From contig JAHQIY010000017.1 of assembly GCA_019054805.1 (NCBI GenBank), forward strand, positions 62,001 through 126,000: DNA of 64,000 nt, read 5' to 3'. Within the stretch, counting starts at the first letter, position 1; every line of letters starts with the position of its first letter. Positions 45,786-55,592 of this stretch are shown here, piece after piece. The notes beneath the pieces were generated by a model, which searched no databases, was not told where the DNA came from, and saw only the letters and a program-made list of their open reading frames with translations. A program made the translations under genes and the position numbers. This DNA comes from Brachionus manjavacas. Its lineage: Eukaryota; Rotifera; Eurotatoria; Ploima; Brachionidae.

Positions 45786-47184
45786 TAATCTTTGAAATAA
45801 ATCAATTTCATTTTAATCTAATCTAAATACACTTGGCTGGTTTTAAAAAAAGTGAAAAATTTAAAAATTTACTCTAAACAATCGCACAAATATTCGACCG
45901 AAATCTTTTTTTATTTTCTCTAAAAGGCTTTCTTATTAGATATAGATTCGTTTATCTTGTTACACTAAAACTGAAATTATGAATTTACAAAGTTAGAAAT
46001 TGCTCTCAACAAGAAATAATCATAATTCGATTTTGTTTGATATTCGAAGATGAAAGAAGTATTTTAAATTTTCATAATATGATTTTAAAATAAGTGGTTA
46101 GTGGCGAACCAACGCTATCCATTTACATGGTTGTGTAATAATTCTCAATTTAGACATAAATCACTCAAGTAAACAGTTTGCTCTTGGCAAGACATGACTC
46201 GATATATCTTCACAATATATTATGATAATTTATAAGCAAACAATCCTGGCATGGCATAATCAGGAAGAAAATTTTATTTATCTCATTTTATTATTATAAA
46301 TTTTAGCAGATTTCGGAAAACAAATTCATCGCATTCAATGATAAGAATTAAATCTAATCAAATGCAATATTGATTCAAATTTTATTAAAGGAAAATCTGT
46401 TTTGCATGGAATTAGACTAATCCATCTGTCTAGTTTGTAAATTATTTTCTAATCACAATTTGATTTAATTCAATCAAAAATCTTAATCATATTATATTTG
46501 TTCAAGTTTATTTAAAAACGTGCTTTTAGATCAAATTGAGATTAGGTTGATGGAATTTTTTAACAGCTAGTTTTTCTTCTATAAAATCTTGATCTCTAGT
46601 ACTACAGAGAGAATAGTTTGTGAAATGTATAAAATAGTGATAATTCAAAAATGAACTGTCTTTTGAATGCCATCAGGCAAAATTGAATTCAAATTGAACA
46701 TAGCATTTAATCAATTGTGAACATAGCAATACCAAATATCTAAGTCAAATAATTCAGCAAAATCAAGAAAGACATTTTTTGAAAAATTATGAAAATAACA
46801 TTTAAGTTTAGGAATGTTTTATTAGTTTTGAAATTTTAAAATTAATAAAAATGATCTGACAAAATCCTTAAAAATGAGAATATTTTTTCTTTCAATTGTC
46901 TTTGAGTTTCATGTTTTACTTCTTTAATTTAATAATTTAATTTTAAAATTTCAGTTGTTTTCAGGTGTAACATTTAACAAGAAAATATTTTTTCTCATAG
47001 AAATTACATCAAAATAACAAATTTGATACCAAAGGTAATTAAAAAAAAAAGGCTAGAAATGATAAAAAAAATATTTTTATTTTCTTTTATTTTAAAATCA
47101 AACAAACAAAAGATCTCTAAAATGATGACTTGGGATTTTGAGTTTTGAGAATCATTTTTTTGTTAAAAAAAAAAATTTCAAAAA
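45786..47184. other. Divergent intergenic region between UNC79 and the glycosyltransferase-like gene
   Basis: About 1.4 kb between two divergent starts, so it should contain both promoters. It is AT-rich, with no ORF, RNA gene or clear promoter motif identified. Confidence 0.6.
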
Positions 47185-48256
47185 ATGAGATTTACATTTT
47201 ATTTCAAAATGATATTTTTATTAAATGGCTGTTTTTTCTTTTACTTCATAAGCCGAGCTGAACCAGTTGTTGAAATGTGGCTAAGTTCAGAGTGTGAATG
47301 CAATAATATGTTAATTATTAAAATAAATAAAAATAATGAATTTGAAATCGATTTTAATAAAAAATCATATATACTAAAGTCACAACCAGTGCTAACATGT
47401 GATTTATATAAATCACTAAAACGTGGTCCAAATCAAAAAATTGTTGCTTTTTCTTTATATGGAACAAATCTTCGCTATTACAGCTTATTACATGCGTTGG
47501 TACTTAAGGTCCAGCAGCTGTACACTGACCACGTAATTAGAATATATCATGATAACTCCATAAACAAGTCAATGATATGTCATTACGAATGCTCTTATCC
47601 TCACGTTGAATTTTGTAACATACACAAACTACCACTTCATTTGACAGATTCAACCAAGGTTCTTAATCTGGACTATGTGCATGCAATGATTTGGCGTTTT
47701 CTTCCCATTGGAGACACTTTTGTTGATTTATTCATGAGCAGAGATTTAGATTCCGATTTGCTTCAGAGAGAAGTCGATTCAGTACAAGAATGGCTTGGCT
47801 CTAACAACATAGGTCATATAATGAGAGGTAAATAAAAATCAAAAAACAATTAGTTTCATTTTCCAAGAAATTTTCCTAGATAACCCAGCGCATGGAACAC
47901 ATATACTTGGTGGTATGTGGAGTTTTAAAACTTCTAAAGATAGAAATGTAGGTAAAGAAATATTTGAGAAAATAATCGACAAAAATTCAAGTGCTAAATT
48001 TAAACCAAGAGGAATAAGTATCAAAGGTTATGATCAGCATTTTTTGTCAAAACATGTTTATCCAAGAATAAAAGACAAATCAACAATTCATGATAGCTAT
48101 TTGTGTAAAAAATATCCAAAATCAAAACCTTGGCCCACTCAACGAAAAGGAAATTGTTTTGTTGGACGTGTTGGGAGATGCAATGAAACGGGATTTTTTA
48201 AACCATGTCCAAGAGAGTGCCGTCCCCATAGCCATTTAGATTGGATTAATTGCTAA
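47185..48256 (+). CDS. Glycosyltransferase-like secretory-pathway protein
   Basis: Two exons, 47185-47827 and 47880-48256, join in phase to 1020 nt, 339 residues. An N-terminal hydrophobic stretch (about residues 7-24) is a signal peptide or type II anchor, implying the ER/Golgi lumen. The core has features of nucleotide-sugar transferases: a Y-H-D-N strand, an S-R-D-L-D-S-D segment with a D-x-D metal-binding motif, then H-G-T-H-I-L-G-G-M-W, G-Y-D-Q-H-F-L and H-D-S-Y-L-C, ending in a Cys-rich tail. I recognise the pattern from an uncharacterised animal family but cannot name donor or acceptor. The start is the first ATG in frame before the hydrophobic segment. It is divergent from UNC79. Confidence 0.75.
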
Positions 48257-48708
48257 TGAGAATTATATATTTTTTTCAATCATTTAATTTCTAGGTTTAA
48301 GATTTAAAAAAAATAAATTTAAATTAATTTTTTGAAAGAAAAAACGACAAAAACAGTGCTGAACAATAATAAAATAATTTTTTTTCAAATTAGATCAAAG
48401 TTATATTGTATAGAATAAAATATATTTTGATAAGTAAATAAGTGAAAAATATTAAAAAAAGACAAAAAATAATCATAAATTAAGAAAAATATTTTAATTA
48501 ATTAAAAATAAAGAACGATTTTTTGATTTAAGTGTATTTTTCCTGAATTTAAATTTAACAGAGTTTGTTTTTAAAATGCTCAAAACAAAATTAAACAAAA
48601 ATATTGCAAAATATCAACAGTATTTTTCAAAAGTTTAAAAAGTTTTTTTGTTAACAAAAGAATTGATTTTACGTATATACGTAAACTACGTAATTAATAG
48701 GCGACTTA
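48257..48708. other. Spacer with an ACGTA-rich palindrome
   Basis: 3' flank of the preceding gene, AT-rich. It ends with TACGTATATACGTA at about 48671-48684, close to the left edge of the LINE fragments and similar in kind to the repeats in UNC79 intron 9. Confidence 0.5.
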
Positions 48709-49100
48709 TTAAAAGTGCCATTTTATAAGCCATTGTTCTTGTTCGTTAGTGAATTTATTTATCTTATTTTCTAGGTTCCCCTTTTTGCTGTAAATGAAGA
48801 ATGTAACTTGATCATCTGTCAAAAAGCAGAGAGTATTCATTAGTTGTTTTGTTTCTTTTGAGGAGATCATTAATATATATACTAAATAAAAGAGAACCAA
48901 TTACTGAGCCATGAGGGACACCAGCAGTTATTTGGTATTCTTCGCTCAGGTTGTCATTCACATAATCTAAAAAAGATCTAATCTAGTTAGTTAAGTAATG
49001 AGGTTGATTCATTTTAATCAATTTTAAAAAGTAAACCTTCATTCCAGACTCTATCAAAGGCTTTAATTTCTAATCTGGATATAGGAAACACCGGCGAACA
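48709..49100 (-). mobile_element. Inverted LINE reverse-transcriptase fragment (left half of head-to-head pair)
   Basis: Matches about 37560-37915 of the intronic UNC79 element in the same orientation, at roughly 85% identity by eye. The catalytic F-A-D-D has become L-T-D-D and frames are broken. A short piece (about 49068-49100) is in the opposite direction and matches about 38020-38050. Confidence 0.8.
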
Positions 49101-49104
49101 TCAT

Positions 49105-49795
49105 ATATACTGGTAGACGAAATTAAGAAAAGCTGCAATAAAAGGCTAAATATTATTAAGATATTGTCAAACAAAAAATGGGGTCTTACTCAAAACACAC
49201 TAGGAAATTTATATAAATCTTTAGTGGGATCTATTTTAGACTATTCTTTTCCTTGCTTGAATTCATTTTCAGAAAATAATATCAAAAACTACAAGCAATT
49301 CAGAATTCAGAAGTAAGATCTATCCTTAAATTAAAAAATGATACTCTCTCCAACATGGTGCATCATGAGGCTTTTAATATACTTAAATTACTAACAGTCT
49401 CGAACCGGCTTTTTGAGTTGAGTGAGAGATATGTTGGGACAGGACTGAGTCATTCTATTCCATTGGTTGTAAGACTGGTGGAGGAATACAAAGAAGATTT
49501 CGAATCAAGATATATTGAATACCCAACTCCATTGTGTAATTGCTACCTTACTATTTCCTCTTTTTTTCCTGAAGCTTCAACAATGTAAACATATGTCACA
49601 TGTAACAATCTTTTTCAATAAATGTCTTTTAAACTTTCTTTACATTTTGTTACACCTTTAGCTTATTTACTTTATTTTTATTTTAATTTGATATTATTTT
49701 ATTAATTCGATTTTGATTTTGATTTTGATTTTTTTATATAATTTATTCTGAAAGAGCTCGGTACAGAAAACAGATAAATAAATAAATAATATTAT
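49105..49795 (+). mobile_element. LINE 3' fragment nearly identical to the copy in UNC79 intron 13
   Basis: Corresponds to positions 37440 down to 36765 of the minus-strand element, with about 96-98% identity by eye. It includes the last short ORF (49355-49588) and the 3' terminus GCTCGGTACAGAAAAC plus (AAAT)n tail. The two copies are about 12 kb apart in opposite directions. Confidence 0.9.
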
Positions 49796-51302
49796 AATGC
49801 CGAGTGAGATTCATCAAATAGTTGAGAAAGAAATGATACAAATTAGAGTTTTTATTTTTTTATTTTGTACTAAATTTTTCGTCAAATTCAAAATGTTAAC
49901 AATTTTAGATAATTAATTTCTATATTTTTGCAACATCCTGCATATTTTTTTAGATTATTTTATCACAAATTAAATCGAAATTTTATTCTAAGAAATTTTT
50001 TCATTTTTTCATAAATTAAGTGTAGTAAAAATAAGATTTCTTTGCCCAAATTTGTTTAAAAAAGTAGCATCTTAAAATTTAAAAATATATGAAATTAAAA
50101 CTTATAAAAATCTTAAATAAATTAAAATTAATTAGTTGATTAATATTTTAAATCGAATTATTTTTTTGGTGTAAAAATTTAACAATTTGTTCCAGTTTAT
50201 TTATTAACTTTTATCATAAAATAATTATGGTTCCTACATATCTATTCGAATTGAAAAAAATAATTTAAATATAACAATTCTAAAAATTTGGGGAAACCTA
50301 ATTTTGGCTATTTTAATTTTGAAAAATAGATTGATCTTAATTAAGGTCGATTTAAGAGCTTAAAAAAGTCCGTAAATTAGCCCATTAAATAAATTATTCT
50401 CCCAAGAACTCTCTTTTTTATTTCTAATAATCTAAAACAAATAATGAAGCTTTGTTTAAATTATTTGAACCCCAAGGCACATAACGAATTAATTTAAATG
50501 CTTTTTAAAATATAAAAAACAAATGCCAATCTTTTAAGCAATTTAGAAAATAAAAAAAACAAACTAATCGATGCTTTTTTAAGTCTTGCAATTATATCAA
50601 AAAATGATTTAAATTTATTTTATTTAATAAATAACTTTATAATGATTGACACACTTTTTGGCTAATCCAGAGTTGATAGTCTCTTAGCTGAACGACTATA
50701 ATCCTGATATTTAAATCTTGATTAAAAAAATTTTGGCTTAATCAGACAAAAAAAATTCTCGTTATAAAAACTGGAATCGTTCTTTCAATTTAGTTTATTT
50801 TAAAAATAATTATTTTTCTCTACGATAAAAAAAATAACTAAGAGCTATTTAATTTTAAACTTTTATTTTAGTAAAAATTAATTAATTCCAAAAAGTTTCA
50901 AAGTTATTCAATATAATTTTTTTCCACATGACATTTGCTTGGATACGCATGTCTAAACAAAGCTATCCAGAGGCTGCATTCGAAAAAATCACTTAAATTT
51001 GGTGTTTAATTAAATTTAATTGAAAAAAATTTTTTCAAAGTACTCAAATAATTAATTGTCAATTAAATATTCAAAAATTAGAGGAAAAATAAAGTCATTT
51101 TGATTGCAACTATGGTTGTAAATTTATTTAAAATAATTTAAATAATAGAAATTTTGCAATCTTACCGAAACAAATTTTAGTTATTGCAACTCAATAGAAA
51201 TATGCATAGAAATTCTATTTTTATTTTCTACCTTGATTTAAATAAAGAGAATTTTGACTACCAAATTTTTTCTTATCTTAAATGAATATTTTTTTTTAGA
51301 AA
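49796..51302. other. Intergenic, nothing recognised
   Basis: AT-rich spacer up to USP30. No ORF or RNA gene supported. The USP30 ATG is preceded by a T-run and AG, so an upstream 5' UTR intron is possible. Confidence 0.6.
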
Positions 51303-52601
51303 ATGCTTCGCTTATTGAAAGAAATACCAACGTATGCTTATATAGCTGGATTGGTGGGCGCCGCGGCCACCTATGTCTTTTACTCGCCGAGCTCGTCTGG
51401 CAAAAAAGGGCGAAAAAATCCAAACGAGTCGGCGTTTCCGCGCGGCCTTATCAACTACAAAAACGAATGCTTTATAAATGTAATTTTGCAGTCATTGGCC
51501 TCGTCCAACAAGGTAACCGAGTGGCTAGTACACAACAGAATCAAGTCCATTAGCATTCAGACCAATCTTTTTGACACTCTTTGCCAAGCTATTGCTGGAA
51601 TTAACAAGATTCGGATGCCAAGCACCGCGAATGAGCTCGACGAGTTTCACAGCGAATTCTACGCTGCTCAAAGCATCAAACAAGCTCTTAACGCTCACAA
51701 CTGGCACATTCAGTCCGAAGAACACGACTGTCATGAATTTTTTCATCTGCTCATGGATGTTTTGGACGAAGAGCAACTGGAGAGCAACAAAAGCTTCAAG
51801 TCGCTCAACTTCTTTCAGCCATCTAATCTAAAAGAAAGTGCGCGCTTGTCTTCAAAAAAAAATCCATTCCATGGCTATTTAGCACTGCAGTTTCATTGTT
51901 TGGACTGTGACTACAAATACCCATTGAAATTAGAGTCATTCTACAGCCTTTCATTGAACATTCCTCACAACAGAGACAATTTGTTTGGCAGCAACTTTAC
52001 GCCAAATGGAACCACACTTTTTGAATGCTTGAACAATTTTTTTAAGACTGAAATTTTGCTCGAAATGAAATGTGAAAACTGTGCCAAATTGGAGCTAAAA
52101 CACGAAAAAAAGAAAGGCATTTTGAAGCGCCAAGCTATTGCCAAACTGCCAAATTGTCTTTGCATTCAAATACAAAGAAACAGCTGGTCGGACTTGAGCT
52201 GTGAAATGATCAAAAGGACAACTTTTGTTCAGTTTCCCATGGCAATTAGAATAGACAATAATTCAAAGGCGAATATGTCAAGTTTTTGTCTTAAACAAGT
52301 CGGCATCGGTGGTTTAGTAGGCGGTAAGGCACATTTAAACCCCTCTGACGAGCATTTTGCACAGAAAAAAATTGTTTCCAATGTTGATAATTTTTACGAG
52401 CTTAGATCGGCTGTAGTTCACTATGGCAATGCTTTGAGTGGTCATTTTGTGGTCTTTAGAAGATTACTAGAAAAAGAGGCGAATGGAGAAAATTGGCTGC
52501 AAATATCCGACAACGACATCAAACTAGTCAAGCAAACTAATTTGCTTAATAGCAATGTTTATATGCTTTTCTATGATAAAATATCCCAAGTGCTCAATTG
52601 A
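51303..52601 (+). CDS. USP30: USP30-like mitochondrial outer-membrane deubiquitinase
   Basis: A 432-residue single-exon ubiquitin-specific protease (human USP30 is 517). USP30 removes ubiquitin from mitochondrial outer-membrane proteins and opposes Parkin-dependent mitophagy. An N-terminal hydrophobic helix (about residues 11-27) followed by basic residues fits the outer-membrane anchor. Catalytic Cys56 lies in N-E-C-F-I-N-V-I-L-Q, His381 in S-G-H-F-V-V-F. The third triad position is Ser402 in Q-I-S-D-N-D, matching the unusual Cys-His-Ser triad of USP30 rather than the Asp/Asn of other USPs. Two C-x2-C pairs (C-L-D-C and C-E-N-C) form the zinc ribbon of the fingers. The last strand Y-M-L-F-Y-D closes the USP domain. 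The start is the ATG just before the anchor. A poly(A) signal AATAAA is at 52723-52728. Confidence 0.93.
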   Translation: MLRLLKEIPTYAYIAGLVGAAATYVFYSPSSSGKKGRKNPNESAFPRGLINYKNECFINVILQSLASSNKVTEWLVHNRIKSISIQTNLFDTLCQAIAGINKIRMPSTANELDEFHSEFYAAQSIKQALNAHNWHIQSEEHDCHEFFHLLMDVLDEEQLESNKSFKSLNFFQPSNLKESARLSSKKNPFHGYLALQFHCLDCDYKYPLKLESFYSLSLNIPHNRDNLFGSNFTPNGTTLFECLNNFFKTEILLEMKCENCAKLELKHEKKKGILKRQAIAKLPNCLCIQIQRNSWSDLSCEMIKRTTFVQFPMAIRIDNNSKANMSSFCLKQVGIGGLVGGKAHLNPSDEHFAQKKIVSNVDNFYELRSAVVHYGNALSGHFVVFRRLLEKEANGENWLQISDNDIKLVKQTNLLNSNVYMLFYDKISQVLN

Positions 52602-53219
52602 GTAAGAGGATAATTTATTAAATTTATTTTTTTTTTCTAATTTGTTTTCATATTTTTTTATGTATATAAGCTTATATTTGGGTATTTTTTTATTATGAAA
52701 ATAATGTTCTCCGATCTCGATTAATAAAAGTATTTTAAAATTGATTTTTTAATTTTCTACAAACTCAAAAGACTGTTTTTAGGTTAAGGACCAAAGGGAT
52801 TCAAAAAATCCTTAAATTAAATTTGGTTTTTTTAGTTAAAATAAATTAGATACAAACATTTATAAAGGAAAAAAAATCTTAAAAAAATTTTATGCATCTA
52901 AATTCACAGTCTTTGGTTGTAACAATATTTACAAATTGATTTGAAAACCTTCTCCCCTAAAAAAGAACCAAATGTTATTATTTGATCCTTGTGTAGAGCT
53001 CAATTTATTCCCATTACCAACCCTAAAACATGTTCACATAGAAGACTAGATTTGAACACATTGACAAAAAAAATTACATAGTCTAATTTTATAATTTTAT
53101 TGAGACTCGGACTTATTGAGACATTTTCTAGAAGCAACCGGAGTAATTGGAATTTTAGGCTGTAATCTTTTATTTACCATTTCTTATTTTTAACAAAGAT
53201 TTCACGGATTTCCCAATCA
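52602..53219. other. USP30 3' flank, otherwise nothing recognised
   Basis: Contains the candidate USP30 poly(A) signal and AT-rich spacer. Confidence 0.55.
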
Positions 53220-53600
53220 AGACATGTTTATATATTCGATAGTTGAGGAAAAAAAGAAAAAATTGTTAGGTAGTAATTACACAATGGACTTAGATATTCA
53301 ATATATCTTGATTCGAAACCTTCTCTATATTCTTCCACCAGTCTGACGACCAATGGAACAGAATGACTCAATATTACCCTGATCTATCTCTCACTGAACT
53401 CAAAAAGTCTATTTGAGACTGTTAGTAGTTTAAGTTTATTCAAAGCTTCTTATTAATATTGGAGGGGTCATCATTTTTCAGCTTCAAAATAGATCAAACT
53501 GTTGAATTTTTAATAACTTGTATTTTTTGATATTAGTTTCTGAGATAGAATTTAAACAAGGAAAAGCATAATCCATTTATTTATAAAGAAGATTTTGAAA
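53220..53600 (-). mobile_element. Degraded copy of the AAATAAAT-tailed LINE family
   Basis: Matches the region 36970-37310 of the UNC79-intron element in order: the block around TAGTAATTACACAATGGA, then ATATCTTGATTCGAAAC, then CCACCAGTCT. Many substitutions and deletions are present, and the polyadenylated 3' end is not retained. Confidence 0.75.
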
Positions 53601-53827
53601 TTTAATGGTAAATTAGCTTAATCTTTAATTTATTTTGCAAAAAAAACAAATAAAAGATTAAACTTCTTAGACACATTATTTTACTTTTAAATTGTTCCAC
53701 TTTTTTTAATAAAATTTTAAAGTTTAGATATATTATTTGATCGTTAAAACAAGTTTTCAGTTTTCATTTTATTGATGAAATTTATTAAATAAATTGCTAT
53801 AGAATAGAAATTTGAAAGAAACATCTT

Positions 53828-54840
53828 AGTAGTAGTAGTAGAAGTAGAAGTATATGAGCTGTAGGGATGGTTGTATCCCAAGCAGTAGTCTCAGTAAACG
53901 CCCTGGTATGACAGTCTGTGGCGCTGTTGTTTTACGGGTTTATAAATTGGTTTTCTTTTTGGATTTGTATAAATAATGATAATATAGATAACTGTCAGTT
54001 TAAATTGAGCAATTTATCTATTCTTTTTTTTAAAAGTATTTGTATCGGTTATTTTTCTTGTTGCATCATCAAGTAAATTCCAATACCCGGCAGTTTGATT
54101 GGTAAAAAATGATACCTGGCGTCATAGTTTTTTATAAGCTCCCTTTCCAATTTTAATTTTCCACGTCTGGTACGACCTGCTGGACAGTTTAGAGCATTTG
54201 AAGCAAGAGGTTGACAGCCATTTATTAGCTCAATTTGATCAAGACGGTTTTGTAACTTGTGAAGCTGGATAAGATCACCTCGTGAGCGTCTATCTTCAAG
54301 AGTAGGCCATTTGAGTGCTTCACGTCTTTCAACATATGGTTTTGATTTAAGATCTGGGACTAATTTGGAAAATTTTCTCTGAACACTTTCAAGTAAGTCA
54401 ATGTCTTTTTTTCGGTAAGGATTCCAAGCGCCAACTGCGAATTCGAGATGCGGTCTTACAAAAGACTTGAAAACTTAACTTACAAGCTGTTTTGAAAAGT
54501 AGGTAAACTTGTTTTTGATCTTACATGCAACCATCGTAGCTCGTGCAACTGCTCGTTTTGACTGTTCATTGAATTTAAGGTCACTTGTAAAGATAATACC
54601 CAGGTCTCGTTCTTCAGTGGTTTTTGTAAGGCAATGTCCATTCATTTTATAATCTGTATATTTGTTACCTGCTCCCAAATGCATTACAACACATTTTTCT
54701 ATATTGAAACCTAATTGCCAAGTGTCTGACCACTCTTGAAGTTTGTCAAGACCTAGTTGAAGATTTCTTATATTGTCTTCACAGTCAACATGATTGATAA
54801 GCTTAGTGTCATCAGCGTACAGTTTGACATCTTAAAACAT
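53828..54840 (-). mobile_element. CR1-like non-LTR retrotransposon, 3' fragment with YADD motif
   Basis: The minus strand encodes the RT palm motif L-Y-A-D-D-T-K-L (YADD codons 54808-54819). It continues with W-Q-L-G-F-N-I-E-K-C, M-H-L-G-A-G-N, E-E-R-D-L-G and S-F-V-R-P-H-L-E-F, and ends M-Q-Q-E-K near 54050. A single in-frame TAA (about 54476-54478) interrupts about 260 codons, so it is relatively young. A 3' UTR of about 200 bp follows and ends in a CTA/CTTCTA repeat (53828-53850). Residue pattern and tail point to the CR1/Rex group. Confidence 0.85.
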
Positions 54841-55592
54841 CTTAAAAATGATGACTGAAAATAAGTAAAATAAACGATTATAAAATTATTCTGAAAAAAT
54901 TATTCATTTTAATTTTTAATCTAATTTTGCTCATTTTTCTACCAAACTTAAAATAAGGCTATTTTTATTTAGCAATATCGAATAACTTTGAAAAAAAATT
55001 AAGCAAGTAGTATATTTTTTCAATTTAATATTTCATTTTAAAAATTAATCTATTCTAGACATCGATTAAAATCTAGAATTAAATCAATGCTTTTTTATAA
55101 AATAAATTCTCTAATTAATTATTTACAATTAAAAAATAACAAATCTCACATATTTGAGGCTTGAAATAAAAATGTCCATTTATGTTGTGATTGATTCCTA
55201 AAGATCTTATAACTTAAAAAAATCAATTAAAAAAATGTGTAATTCTAGATTTTAATCAAGGTCATATTTGTGATATTTATTTTAAATGAGGAAAAAAATT
55301 CAATTAGAAAAATTTATATTCAAAATAGCTTTAAAATGATTCTTTTTTCTCACATTTTGAATTATTTTAAACATTTAATCTAAAAAATATTTTTTTTCAT
55401 AAATAAGACAATTTTTTTTCATTTTTATTAATGGAGCACATAAAATATTTTATTTGGGAATGTCCGATTTACAAAATTTAATTCTAAAAAAAGAAAAAAA
55501 AATTAAAGATTCTCACATAAAAATTAATTAGATTAGTAAAAAAAATCTAAATTTTAGACACAAATTAGCTAAAAAAATTTTGATTTTAAAAA
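54841..55592. other. AT-rich spacer, nothing recognised
   Basis: Low-complexity AT DNA between the LINE fragment and the mucin-like gene stop. Confidence 0.6.
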
